Below, in pieces: positions 53,091 to 62,519 of a stretch of 64,000 bases of DNA. This stretch comes from Candidatus Amulumruptor caecigallinarius (GTDB lineage Bacteria; Bacteroidota; Bacteroidia; Bacteroidales; Muribaculaceae): the NCBI GenBank assembly GCA_944321825.1, contig CALUMU010000002.1, forward strand, positions 124,001-188,000, written 5' to 3'. The translations under genes were made by a program, and so were the position numbers. Position 1 is the first letter of the stretch. Each line of letters opens with the position of its first letter. The notes below the pieces were generated by a model. It did no database searches, was not told the DNA's origin, and saw only the letters and a program-made list of their open reading frames with translations.

Positions 53091-55115
53091 TTATTCGCGG
53101 GCGAGGATGAGGGCTGAGACGGGGGCTACTTCCATCTTGCCGCCTTTGGCTGTGCCGAGTCCGTCAGGGTTGATCTGTTCGTCGCGGGCTATCACTGTCC
53201 AGTTGCCTTTGGGGACATTGACCGTCTGTGTCATTTCCGAACCGTTGAACACGAGCTTGATTTCACGCCAGCGGTCACCGTTGGCATTGTTGAGAATCGA
53301 GTAGGATATCAGGTTTGGCACGTTGACACGGTCAAACTTGATGTTACGGGCCACCTCTTTGGCATCGGACATGCGAAACGCGGGATGTGCTTTACGCAGG
53401 GCTATGAGGTTGCGGTAGTAGTCGAACAGTTCGGGATAGAGATGCTTGTTGTTCCAATCGATAGCGTTGACCGAGTCGGGGCTCTGGAAAGAGTTATGCA
53501 CCCCTTTCTTGTCGCGGAACACCTCTTCGCCGCACCATATGAAAGGTATGCCCTGCGAAGTCAGCACAATCGTCTGTGCCAACTTGGCGGCACGCTGACG
53601 CTTTGCGATAGAAACAGTGTCACCCATGGATTTATGGAGCTTGTCAGTAAGGGTCAGGTCATCATGGCATGACACATAGTTGACCACTTGCGCCGGCGAC
53701 AAGGCGTATGGCTTCTTGGAGTTGTTGCCCTTTGAGTAATCGACCTGCGGATGGTTCGTTGCACCTACAATGCCGATTTTGACAGTCTCCTCATTGCCGG
53801 GCTTACCTGTAGCAAATCCGCGATCCTCCTGACGGCTGTAATGACCTTTGACGGCATCACGGATGTCGTCGGAGAACACACCCACGCCGGGCATCATATA
53901 GGCGTTGTCCTTAAGGGCGCGTTTGTCGGCAGGCAGAGGAGAGTCCCCGGCAGTCCAGCCCTCGCCGTAGAGTATGATGTCAGGATTGATTTTGCGTAAT
54001 TCGGCAGCGATTTCGTTCATGGTTTCTATATCGTGGATAGCCATAAGGTCAAAGCGGAAACCGTCTATATGGTACTCATTCACCCAGTGTTTGAGCGAAT
54101 TAAGCATGAAGTTGCGCATCTGCTGACGCTCGCTAGCGGTTTCGTTGCCACATCCCGAAGCGTCGCTCCACGAGCCGTCTTGACGGTGACGGTAGTAATA
54201 GCCCGGAGCTGTGAGGTCGAAGTTGCTGCCCTCGCCGATAAACGTGTGATTGTAGACCACATCCATAATCACACCTATACCGGCATCATGGAACGCCTTG
54301 ATCATCTCCTTCATCTCCTTGACACGCGCCGCAGGGTCGGAAGGGTTGGTCGAATAGCTGCCTTCGGGCGAGTTATAGTTCTGGGGATCATAGCCCCAGT
54401 TATACTGGTTGGAGGGGAGATTTGTCTCGTCGACCGACCCGTAGTCATACGACGGAAGTATCTGTACATGTGTGATACCCAACTCTTTCAGATGGTCGAT
54501 GCCGGTTTTTTCACCCGTAGGAGTGGTTGTGCCGTGCTCGGTCATAGCAAGGAATTTACCCTTGTTGGCTATACCGCTTGACGGGTGTATCGACATGTCG
54601 CGGTGGTGCATCTCGTACACCACAGCATCCACAGGCGACTTGGTTTCAGGACCCTTGTCTGCATCCCACCCTTCGGGGTTGGTCAGCGACAGGTCTATGA
54701 TGGCTGCACGCTGTCCGTTGGCACCAGCGCTTTTCGCCCACACTCCCGGAGTCTCCCCGCGCCAGCGTCCATCCTGATATATATGATAGGTGTAAAACTT
54801 GCCGTACAGCACCTCTGGTACTGTGGCAGTCCACAGTCCGTTATCACCCTTGAGCATCCCCATGGTCATGATGGGAGCAGAATTTCGGCCTGTAGGATAT
54901 ATGTTAAGTTTCACTTCCTGAGCCTGCGGGCTCCAGAGCTTAAATGTGGTAACACCGTCACGCACCGTGACTCCTAAATCATCGCCCGCATAGGTGGGCA
55001 ATGAAGCATACTGTTGTTCCATGGCAGATTGTGCATTGGCTTGAAAAGGCATCACGACAGCCATCGAAGCAGCCAACGCCGTCATAGATGAGATTCCGAA
55101 GTGTGAGATTTTCAT
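53091..55115 (-). CDS. pulA: Secreted type I pullulanase (GH13)
   Basis: A 674-residue exported protein (signal peptide to PFQANA). An N-terminal CBM48-like domain (about 45-150, VTTFKLWSPQAQEVKL) is followed by a GH13 catalytic domain. YNWGYDPQNYN is the type I pullulanase signature; catalytic residues lie in GFRFDLMAIHD (nucleophile), ILYGEGWT (acid/base) and YVSCHDDLTL. It hydrolyses alpha-1,6 branches in pullulan and starch. It is transcribed away from the SusCD genes but belongs to the same starch locus, and prepares linear glucans for them. No lipobox is evident, so it is probably periplasmic. Confidence 0.94.
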   Translation of the reverse strand: MKISHFGISSMTALAASMAVVMPFQANAQSAMEQQYASLPTYAGDDLGVTVRDGVTTFKLWSPQAQEVKLNIYPTGRNSAPIMTMGMLKGDNGLWTATVPEVLYGKFYTYHIYQDGRWRGETPGVWAKSAGANGQRAAIIDLSLTNPEGWDADKGPETKSPVDAVVYEMHHRDMSIHPSSGIANKGKFLAMTEHGTTTPTGEKTGIDHLKELGITHVQILPSYDYGSVDETNLPSNQYNWGYDPQNYNSPEGSYSTNPSDPAARVKEMKEMIKAFHDAGIGVIMDVVYNHTFIGEGSNFDLTAPGYYYRHRQDGSWSDASGCGNETASERQQMRNFMLNSLKHWVNEYHIDGFRFDLMAIHDIETMNEIAAELRKINPDIILYGEGWTAGDSPLPADKRALKDNAYMMPGVGVFSDDIRDAVKGHYSRQEDRGFATGKPGNEETVKIGIVGATNHPQVDYSKGNNSKKPYALSPAQVVNYVSCHDDLTLTDKLHKSMGDTVSIAKRQRAAKLAQTIVLTSQGIPFIWCGEEVFRDKKGVHNSFQSPDSVNAIDWNNKHLYPELFDYYRNLIALRKAHPAFRMSDAKEVARNIKFDRVNVPNLISYSILNNANGDRWREIKLVFNGSEMTQTVNVPKGNWTVIARDEQINPDGLGTAKGGKMEVAPVSALILARE

Positions 55116-55207
55116 GCTTAGATTAAATTATTATAAGTGATTTAGATTTAGATTTACCGTTTATATACGCATCAGACCGATGAACAGCCAACAGTCAAAG
55201 GTCAAAA

Positions 55208-55255
55208 AAAAGAGCCTGTAAAAATCATGCGTGAAATTTAAACAGACTCTAAACC
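55208..55255 (-). terminator. Terminator of the small secreted protein gene
   Basis: On the minus strand AGAGTCTGT pairs with ACAGGCTCT (one mismatch), followed by a run of eight or more T. It separates the 55333-55695 gene from pulA. Confidence 0.75.
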
Positions 55256-55332
55256 ATGTCATGAGGTGCATCATGACTTATATTATCCGGCATACGGCAC
55301 AAACCAGCAAGAAACTGATGCACACGCCGCCG

Positions 55333-55695
55333 TCATTTGACCACGATTTTCTGGCTCTTGACCTTCTGCCCCGTACTGTTGCCAGAGGGGAGAGCCCTCA
55401 CCAGATAATATCCTTTGGGCAGATTCTCTATCTGGGGATTGCCGGAAAGATTGTCCGTGTCGACCGTCATGTCACACATCACCGTGCCGGTAATCGCTAT
55501 CACCTGCACACGCGACTCGCCTGACGGAAGCGCATCTGCGTCTATCTCTATAGTGTTGGCAGTCGTAACCCTTGCGATAGGAGCGTCGGGAGCGCCGCTA
55601 CCGCCGGTTGCGGGCATGGACATACCGTCGGCTTTTACGTAGCCGACCGCACATGCCACAAATACCATAATGAATGATAGTAAAAATCTCTTCAT
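55333..55695 (-). CDS. Small secreted protein made mainly of a sorting-type beta domain
   Basis: A 120-residue product with signal peptide (MKRFLLSFIMVFVACAVGYVKA), a short Gly/Ala/Pro linker, and then a single domain from about residue 47: IEIDADALPSG, VQVIAITGTVMCDMTVD, NLPKGYYLVRALP and KVKSQKIVVK. This is the strand order of the C-terminal sorting domains of Bacteroidales secreted proteins, here with almost no cargo in front. Function unknown. It has a good promoter (TTTG-20-TACCTTTG, complement of 55722-55753) and its own terminator, so it is probably a true gene and not a fragment. Confidence 0.7.
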   Translation of the reverse strand: MKRFLLSFIMVFVACAVGYVKADGMSMPATGGSGAPDAPIARVTTANTIEIDADALPSGESRVQVIAITGTVMCDMTVDTDNLSGNPQIENLPKGYYLVRALPSGNSTGQKVKSQKIVVK

Positions 55696-55721
55696 CTGCC
55701 ACTACTGGATATTACCACCTA

Positions 55722-55814
55722 CAAAGGTAACAATTCGTCCCAATATCTCCAAACACCTTAAGGCATTTTATAAAAATCTTTTTTTGATTTTTCACAGAAT
55801 ATCCGCTATCTTTA
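55722..55814. promoter_or_regulatory. Divergent promoter pair
   Basis: Minus strand: TTTG (complement of 55750-55753), 20 bp, TACCTTTG (complement of 55722-55729) for the small secreted protein. Plus strand: TTTG (55783-55786), 20 bp, TATCTTTA (55807-55814) for the DUF6377 gene, whose start codon follows within 14 bp. Confidence 0.65.
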
Positions 55815-55827
55815 CAACTGCTAAATC

Positions 55828-57501
55828 ATGAAAACACCACTCCACTTTATCATCCTATCTGCATACTTACTGCTGACAGCATGCGCCCAAGATGCTGCTG
55901 AAACAAACGACGTGAAATCCCATACCGATTTGCAGACACTGTATGCCCTGCTTGATACCGAGATCGAGCGCAGCAAAGTCTACGAGGACGCAAAGACCGA
56001 AAGAATCGTCAACCTGCGCAGGGAGTATGATCTGACATCCGACAAGGAGAAACGCATCAAAATCACCGACAGCCTGATTGCAGAATTTGACGCATTCAAT
56101 GCCGACTCCGCGCTGTATTATGTCAATCAGAATCTCCACCTGCAGGCACTGTCAGCACATCCGGGCGAATATACACGCCTTATGATAAAGCGTGCCGATA
56201 TATATGCACATGCCGGACTCTTCCAGGACGCAATAGCGGTCATACAGGCAATCCCCCGTGATTCTCTCAGGCCGGAATTGCTCGAACGCTACTACTCCAC
56301 ATGCTGCGGCATATACCAGTATCTCAGCGAATACACCGACGAACACGAGACGGCCATCACATACGAACACCAGCGCACCCTATATGCCGACTCCTTAGAC
56401 ATGGTGATACAGCCGGACACTTTCAACCATCTCGTATACGTCATGAGCCAGATGGCACGTGAAGGCCAGTCAGAGGAGGCGATAAAAGCACTTTCATCAC
56501 ACCTTGAGGACTACCAGACCGGCACTCGGGAATACTCGATACTGGCATCCGTGCTGGCTTACATCTACAAGACAGCCGGATATCACGATGAATACAAGAG
56601 ATACCTCGTATTGAGTGCCATATCAGATGTCCGTGGCGCGGTCAAGGAAAACATGTCGTTCAGGGCACTTGCCACTGTCATGTATGAGGACGGGGACGTG
56701 GAGCGCGCCAACCGTTATCTCAAGAAAAGCATAGTCGATGCAAATTTCTACTCGGCATTCATGCGCAATGCCCAGTCAAGCAAGATGCTCCCGGTCATTG
56801 ACGAAGCTTATGCATCACGGCAAAACCAGCTGACCCAACGGCTGCGCACTATGGTATGGGTCAGCAGCGTGTTGTCAGGCGTGCTTGTCATAGCCTGCCT
56901 GCTAATCCTGACACAATTCAAAAAGCTCCGCAGGGCAAATAGACGGGTATGCGCTATCAATAGCGAGTTAAGCGACCTCACCGCTCAGCTCCAATCCGCC
57001 AACGACGAACTCGAAAAGCGAAACAACGACCTCCGCGACTATAACCGCACCAAGGAGCAATATGCCGCCCTCTTCATGGAATACTGCCAGTCGGCCATCT
57101 CCACCCTGCTGCAATACCAGCAGTCGCTTCGTGTGCTTGCAGCCCAGGGCGGCAGCCGCACTGCCCTTCTCAAGAAACTGGAATCCACAGCTACGTTCGA
57201 ACAGATGCTCAAAATTTTCTATGCAAAATTTGACGAGGCGATACTCAACATCTACCCTTCATTTGTCGAAAAGTTCAACTCGCTACTCCGCCCCGACGAC
57301 GGAATGGTACTTAAATCAGGCGAGCTTCTCAACACCGAACTCCGCCTCTTTGCACTGATCAGGATAGGCATCGACGACAGCACCAAGATAGCCCAATTCC
57401 TCCGATGCTCCATCTCTACAGTATACACATACCGCTCCAAGATACGCAAACGCGCCATCAACCCCGACCGTTTTGAGGAAGATGTCAGAAATATCAGCTA
57501 A
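55828..57501 (+). CDS. DUF6377-type membrane regulator of the starch locus
   Basis: A 557-residue protein. It begins with a signal peptide (possible lipobox LTAC, Cys18), followed by a helical periplasmic region of TPR-like repeats (about 30-340). One membrane helix lies at about 344-367 (WVSSVLSGVLVIACLLILTQ), then a cytoplasmic coiled coil (LTAQLQSANDELEKRNNDL) and a C-terminal LuxR-like helix-turn-helix (IAQFLRCSISTVYTYRSKIRKR). This is the layout of DUF6377 regulators, which sit beside SusCD loci and are thought to sense a glycan in the periplasm and act on transcription. It directly precedes susC. The starch-sensing role is inferred from position. Confidence 0.82.
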   Translation: MKTPLHFIILSAYLLLTACAQDAAETNDVKSHTDLQTLYALLDTEIERSKVYEDAKTERIVNLRREYDLTSDKEKRIKITDSLIAEFDAFNADSALYYVNQNLHLQALSAHPGEYTRLMIKRADIYAHAGLFQDAIAVIQAIPRDSLRPELLERYYSTCCGIYQYLSEYTDEHETAITYEHQRTLYADSLDMVIQPDTFNHLVYVMSQMAREGQSEEAIKALSSHLEDYQTGTREYSILASVLAYIYKTAGYHDEYKRYLVLSAISDVRGAVKENMSFRALATVMYEDGDVERANRYLKKSIVDANFYSAFMRNAQSSKMLPVIDEAYASRQNQLTQRLRTMVWVSSVLSGVLVIACLLILTQFKKLRRANRRVCAINSELSDLTAQLQSANDELEKRNNDLRDYNRTKEQYAALFMEYCQSAISTLLQYQQSLRVLAAQGGSRTALLKKLESTATFEQMLKIFYAKFDEAILNIYPSFVEKFNSLLRPDDGMVLKSGELLNTELRLFALIRIGIDDSTKIAQFLRCSISTVYTYRSKIRKRAINPDRFEEDVRNIS

Positions 57502-57625
57502 ATCAATCATTTAAGTCAGTCGAAGCAGCTGAATAGATGTTGATTTTTTGTAACAAATATTTAATTTAACAACCTAAATAACAGATATTTAAACTATATG
57601 TATATTTTGAATTCATTTTGATTGG

Positions 57626-57657
57626 ATTGACAAAGCGTGACATGATAGCGACCTTTG
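57626..57657 (+). promoter_or_regulatory. Probable promoter of the SusC-SusD-SusE operon
   Basis: ATTG (57626-57629), 20 bp, then GACCTTTG (57650-57657), which departs from TAnnTTTG in the first base. A 65-nt leader follows. The weaker -7 box would fit an activator-dependent promoter. Confidence 0.45.
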
Positions 57658-57722
57658 CCATCAATCACACGTCACGCATATTATAAATGAAGTTACTTCA
57701 CATTTTAAATCAAAATATACAT

Positions 57723-60689
57723 ATGAACAGAAAACCATGGAATACGCGAGTCTGCGTCCTGACGCTACTTTGGACGTTAGCTCTTGTAGCTGCCCCGTCG
57801 ATGTCGGCGCAGTTATTGAACGTTTCAGGCACTGTCACCGATCCGACAGGGGAAGCGCTGATAGGAGTCAGTGTCTCTGTAAAAGGTGACCAGAAACATG
57901 GCATCGCCACAGGCTTCGACGGTGATTATACTCTGAGCGATGTGCCGTCAGATGCCACATTGGTATTCAGCTATGTCGGTTTTAAGCCTGTAGAAGAGCC
58001 GGTCAACGGCCGCACCTCTATCAATGTAACAATGCATGAGCAGAGCGAGCTGCTTGACGAAGTGGTCGTTGTCGGCTACGGCTCTCTCAGCCGCAAGGAA
58101 CTGTCAAGCTCTATCGTGCAGGTCAACCGCGACGATTTCCAGAAAGGCGCAATGAACAGCCCCATGGAAATGCTCACAGGCAAGGTGGCAGGTCTCAATG
58201 TGTCAAGCACGGCAGCCGCCAATCCCAATGCCGGAGCAGAGCTGCAGGTGCGTGGCGCGACATCCCTAAGCGCAGGCAACGGCCCGCTCATAGTCATCGA
58301 CGGAGTGGCCGGAGGCGACATCCGCACTCTCGCACCACAGGATATAGAGTCGATGTCAGTGCTTAAGGACGCTGCTTCCGCAGCCATCTACGGCACACGC
58401 GGCGCCAACGGCGTCATCCTCATCACCACCAAGAAGGGTATCGGCGATGTCGGGCATCCCGTGGTCACATATGACTCTTATGCAGCCCTCGCCTTTGCCA
58501 AGGACAAGCCCGAAGTGCTGTCGCCCTTTGAATGGAGGCTCGCACGCCGTGGCAACGACTACGGAGCAAGCACCGACTGGTATGACATGATCACTCGCAA
58601 GACCTCCTATGACACCAACCAGTATCTCTCTATCGACGGCTCGCTCCCCAATGGCGGATACTACACGGCCTCGGTCAACTACAAGAAAGCCAACGGACTC
58701 GACATCGTGAGCGGACGCGAAGAATTTGGCGGACGCGCTGCCGTCTCGGCAAACACGCTTTCCAACCACCTGCGTTTCACCGCATCGTTCAATGCCCGCA
58801 AGGTCAAAGAAAAATGGGGCGACGACGGCATGTTTGACACAGCACTCGGCATGAACCCGACAATACCCGTGTTCAACGAAGACGGCACATATTTCCAGCC
58901 CACATCGCCTACCGACATAAAGAATCCGGTGCAGCAGCTGACGGTCAACACCTCCGAAGGCAACCGCACATATCTCCTCGGCACCGCCGATGTGAAGTAC
59001 AACATATGGAACAACGACTACCACAACGTAAGCACTACCCTCTCCTATTCTTATAACTACAACGACCTCAAGAGCGACTACTACACCCCCTCCACCTCGG
59101 GCGAGTCATATTGGGGAGGATACGCAGGCCGCGCATCCATGCATTATCAGAAATGGTGGACCAACCGCGTGGAGTGGATTGCAGATTACGGATTCCACAA
59201 AGACGACCACGACGTGAAAGTCGTCGGCGGCTATGCCTACGAACGCTCCAACTGGGAACAGATGTTCATGCAGAACAACGACTTCACCTTCGACAAACCG
59301 CTGTGGAACGGCATCGGTGCCGGTTCATGGCTCGGCGAAGGCAAAGCACAGATGTATGGAGGCAAGAGCGAGTCGACGCTCGTCGGATTTTTCGGCCGTG
59401 TGAATTACGCTTGGCGCGGTATGCTCATCGCTTCAGCATCCATACGCCATGAAGGTTCCACAAAATTCGGTGCCGACAAGAAGTGGGGCTCGTTCCCAGC
59501 TGCATCTATCGCATGGGAAATGGCAAAAGCTCCTTTCCTCAGCGATTATGCGCAGACAGTCCAGAGCCTCAAGCCCCGTATCTCCTACGGTGTGACAGGC
59601 CGAAGCGATTTTGACGCATACAAATCGCTCGCCACCTACTCCGCCAACGGCACATATCTTATCGACGGCCAGTGGGTCACGGGCTACCGTCCCTCCAACA
59701 ACGCCAATCCCGAACTCGGCTGGGAAAAGCTCTCAAGCGCCAACTACGGCATCGATTTCATGTTCTTCAACCGCATCTACGGTTCTATCGAATACTTTGA
59801 CCGTCGTTCGCAAGACCTCCTGTATAACTATACCGCCCCCCAGCCTCCCTATGTGTATCCATCGATATTGGTCAACGTGGGCACTACCAAAAACACAGGT
59901 ATCGAACTGTCGCTCACGGCTGATGCCGTAGTCAACCGTCCCGTGACATGGACCACAGGCATAAATTACGCCTACGGCACCACCAAGCTGACCAAACTGT
60001 CAAACGACATCTACCAGGCATCATACCTCGACCTGTACCAGAAACCGGGCGTAGGCACGAGCGAATACTTCTTCCGCGTAGAGGAGGGCGGCAGAATCGG
60101 GCAGTTCTACGGCTACGAATATGCCGGAGTGGATGAAAACCACAACATGCTCGTCTACAACGCCGATGGCGAAAAGGTCATCGCAGCCACGGCTGACCCC
60201 AAGGACAAACGCTATATCGGCGACGGAGCTCCCCGCCACTTCCTTACATGGAACAACACTATCCGCTGGAAAAACTTCGACCTGAGCCTGATGTTCAACG
60301 GCGCGTTCAAATTCCAGATCTTCAACATGCGCCGCTACGGCATGGGGCTCCAGGGCAGCGGCAGTGACAACGTGCTCCGCAGTGCCTATCTCAAGGACCG
60401 CGACGTGTGGTCAGGAGGCGGTGTGATATCATCGTACTTCCTCGAGCGCGGCGACTACTTCAAGCTCGAGAATGTGACCTTAGGCTACACCGTACCTCTG
60501 AAAAACCGCAAGCTCCTTGACACTATCCGCGTGTACCTCTCTGCCAAGAACCTCTTCACCATCACCGGCTACTCCGGTACAGACCCCTCGGCAGTCACAT
60601 CTACCGGCATAACCCCTGGCATAGATGTTTCGTCAGCTTATCCTTCAGCCACACAGCTGACCATCGGCGTGACATTGAAGTTCCGTTAA
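57723..60689 (+). CDS. SusC/RagA-family TonB-dependent transporter
   Basis: Start at 57723 (MNRKPWNTRVCVLTLLW) gives a normal signal peptide and 988 residues; an ATG 12 codons earlier is possible. A carboxypeptidase-like domain (LNVSGTVTDPTGEALIGVSV) is followed by the SusC-type TonB box/plug region (DEVVVVGYGSLSRKELSSS, LVVIDGVAGG-like IVIDGVAGG, YGTRGANGVILITTKKG) and a 22-strand barrel ending FKFR-type LKFR. It imports oligosaccharides across the outer membrane with TonB energy. It is the first of three tightly packed genes, with a SusD partner 21 bp downstream. The neighbouring pullulanase and starch-binding protein suggest maltodextrins as cargo. Confidence 0.97.
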   Translation: MNRKPWNTRVCVLTLLWTLALVAAPSMSAQLLNVSGTVTDPTGEALIGVSVSVKGDQKHGIATGFDGDYTLSDVPSDATLVFSYVGFKPVEEPVNGRTSINVTMHEQSELLDEVVVVGYGSLSRKELSSSIVQVNRDDFQKGAMNSPMEMLTGKVAGLNVSSTAAANPNAGAELQVRGATSLSAGNGPLIVIDGVAGGDIRTLAPQDIESMSVLKDAASAAIYGTRGANGVILITTKKGIGDVGHPVVTYDSYAALAFAKDKPEVLSPFEWRLARRGNDYGASTDWYDMITRKTSYDTNQYLSIDGSLPNGGYYTASVNYKKANGLDIVSGREEFGGRAAVSANTLSNHLRFTASFNARKVKEKWGDDGMFDTALGMNPTIPVFNEDGTYFQPTSPTDIKNPVQQLTVNTSEGNRTYLLGTADVKYNIWNNDYHNVSTTLSYSYNYNDLKSDYYTPSTSGESYWGGYAGRASMHYQKWWTNRVEWIADYGFHKDDHDVKVVGGYAYERSNWEQMFMQNNDFTFDKPLWNGIGAGSWLGEGKAQMYGGKSESTLVGFFGRVNYAWRGMLIASASIRHEGSTKFGADKKWGSFPAASIAWEMAKAPFLSDYAQTVQSLKPRISYGVTGRSDFDAYKSLATYSANGTYLIDGQWVTGYRPSNNANPELGWEKLSSANYGIDFMFFNRIYGSIEYFDRRSQDLLYNYTAPQPPYVYPSILVNVGTTKNTGIELSLTADAVVNRPVTWTTGINYAYGTTKLTKLSNDIYQASYLDLYQKPGVGTSEYFFRVEEGGRIGQFYGYEYAGVDENHNMLVYNADGEKVIAATADPKDKRYIGDGAPRHFLTWNNTIRWKNFDLSLMFNGAFKFQIFNMRRYGMGLQGSGSDNVLRSAYLKDRDVWSGGGVISSYFLERGDYFKLENVTLGYTVPLKNRKLLDTIRVYLSAKNLFTITGYSGTDPSAVTSTGITPGIDVSSAYPSATQLTIGVTLKFR

Positions 60690-60710
60690 CCTCATCATTC
60701 CTGACACACA

Positions 60711-62507
60711 ATGAAAACCATAAACCACATAGCCGGACTGCTCGGCGCAGCCGCAATAGCCGTCGGAGCCTGGTCATGCACCGACCTTGACGAGATAACA
60801 TTTGACCGAATAGACGCGACGACCTATTATCAGGACGAGAACAGCGTCAAAGGCGCAGTCGCCTCCATATATTCAAGCGCAGCGGGAAGCTTTCTGGAAT
60901 ATTTCTGGTATCTCAACGAATTTCCTGCCGACCAGATCACATGGCGCACATGGAACGGCGGCGCATGGGGCTACGACGAAGCAGCCAAGTTCGTCCTCTC
61001 CTCACAGACATGGAACTCCGAGTCAGTCATCATCCGCCAGGCATGGGAACACGCATGGGAGACCATCGGACTCTGCAACCTGCTGATTAACGACCTTGAA
61101 GCCCTCGACCCTGCCGAAATAGGCATGAGCGATGCCAGTCTGCGCTCATACATAGCCGAAGTGCGCACCATGCGTGCCTGGGCATACTACAACAACTTCG
61201 AGCTGTGGGGCGGCGCACTGCCTCTCAACGTATCTGTGGGCAACGACATCCCCGGCTCGGCCGATCCCGATTTCAACCGGGGATGCAGCATCATATGGCA
61301 GTTCATAGCCGATGAACTCGACGGCTGCTACATGGACCTGGCCGCCGAAGACGGCTCAAGCGCGACACGTAACCGCATGAACCGGGGCATGAACCGTATG
61401 CTCAAGATGCGCCTGCTGCTCAACTCGCAACTCTTCACCGGAGTCGACCGCTACGCCGAGTGCGCCACCCTCTGCCAGGAAATCATCGGGGGTACCTACG
61501 GCGTATATGATCTCGCCAGCGACTACCGCGACATCTATGGCATCAACAATGTCACATGCCCTGAAGTGGTGTTTGCATTCGCCATGGAAGCCGGCCATGC
61601 CACCAACAACAACCGCGACACCCCCTTCCTCCCCTATAACTATGACGAGATGTTTGACTTCTCATGTGACCAGAGCGGATGGAACTGCGTATGCTTAGTA
61701 CCGTCAAAGGACAATACCGGCACGCTCGTCCCCAACGCCGGCAGCGAAGGCGCCAAAAGTTTCCTCTTTGACTACGGCGACAAACTCGGCGCACCGTTTG
61801 ACCGCATGAACGATGCCGACATACGCAAACAGCCCTTTACATGCGATGCAGCCGGTAACTGGAAAGGCATTTTCGCCATGGGCGCACAAACCAACTATCA
61901 GACAGGCGAGCCTGTCCTCGCCGATGCCGACCTCCAGGACAAACCGCTTATATACGTTGACCAAGTGGGCACATTCCTCAACCTCGGCCGCGCTCTGGAG
62001 CCTGTCATGAGTCCGCGCTGGGGTCAGACCAACTCCGGTTTCCGTGTGCTGCGTTACCCCATCTACCCCTCATCGGTTGGATTCGACTATCGTGATGCCG
62101 ACCAGGTGGAGTTCCGCCTCGCCGAGGTCTACTATACACTTGCCGAGTGCCGTATGCGCGCCGGAGATGCCGGTGGAGCCAAGACGCTCGTCAACGATGT
62201 GCGCCAGCGCTACTTTGCAGCCGCCGACGCGGCAGCACTCGAGCAGCCAGGCCCGGGATTCGATTCCTTCGACATGGACTGGATGCTGAGCGAATGGGGT
62301 CTTGAATACCTCGACGAAGGCCGTCGCCGCCGTACCGACCTGCGCCGTTTCGACAAGTTCACCCAGGGACAATGGTGGTTCTTCGGACGCGCTACCGAGA
62401 CCGACCGCTCTCTGCCTGCCACACGTGACCGCCGTTACGAATGGTATCCCCTGCCCCAGGCAGCCCTGATGGTTAACCCCGGACTCGTACAGAATCCTAA
62501 CTACTAA
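60711..62507 (+). CDS. SusD/RagB-family surface glycan-binding lipoprotein
   Basis: A 598-residue lipoprotein (lipid Cys at position 23 in AWSC, followed by the acidic TDLDE expected of surface-exported lipoproteins). TPR helices of the SusD fold follow, with EVRTMRAWAYYNNFELWGG and the C-terminal RRTDLRRFDKFTQG and WYPLPQAALMVNPGLVQNPNY (in parts) as family blocks. It caps the SusC barrel and hands over bound glycan. The next gene follows by 12 bp. Confidence 0.96.
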   Translation: MKTINHIAGLLGAAAIAVGAWSCTDLDEITFDRIDATTYYQDENSVKGAVASIYSSAAGSFLEYFWYLNEFPADQITWRTWNGGAWGYDEAAKFVLSSQTWNSESVIIRQAWEHAWETIGLCNLLINDLEALDPAEIGMSDASLRSYIAEVRTMRAWAYYNNFELWGGALPLNVSVGNDIPGSADPDFNRGCSIIWQFIADELDGCYMDLAAEDGSSATRNRMNRGMNRMLKMRLLLNSQLFTGVDRYAECATLCQEIIGGTYGVYDLASDYRDIYGINNVTCPEVVFAFAMEAGHATNNNRDTPFLPYNYDEMFDFSCDQSGWNCVCLVPSKDNTGTLVPNAGSEGAKSFLFDYGDKLGAPFDRMNDADIRKQPFTCDAAGNWKGIFAMGAQTNYQTGEPVLADADLQDKPLIYVDQVGTFLNLGRALEPVMSPRWGQTNSGFRVLRYPIYPSSVGFDYRDADQVEFRLAEVYYTLAECRMRAGDAGGAKTLVNDVRQRYFAAADAAALEQPGPGFDSFDMDWMLSEWGLEYLDEGRRRRTDLRRFDKFTQGQWWFFGRATETDRSLPATRDRRYEWYPLPQAALMVNPGLVQNPNY

Positions 62508-62519
62508 ACCCTCCCGACC

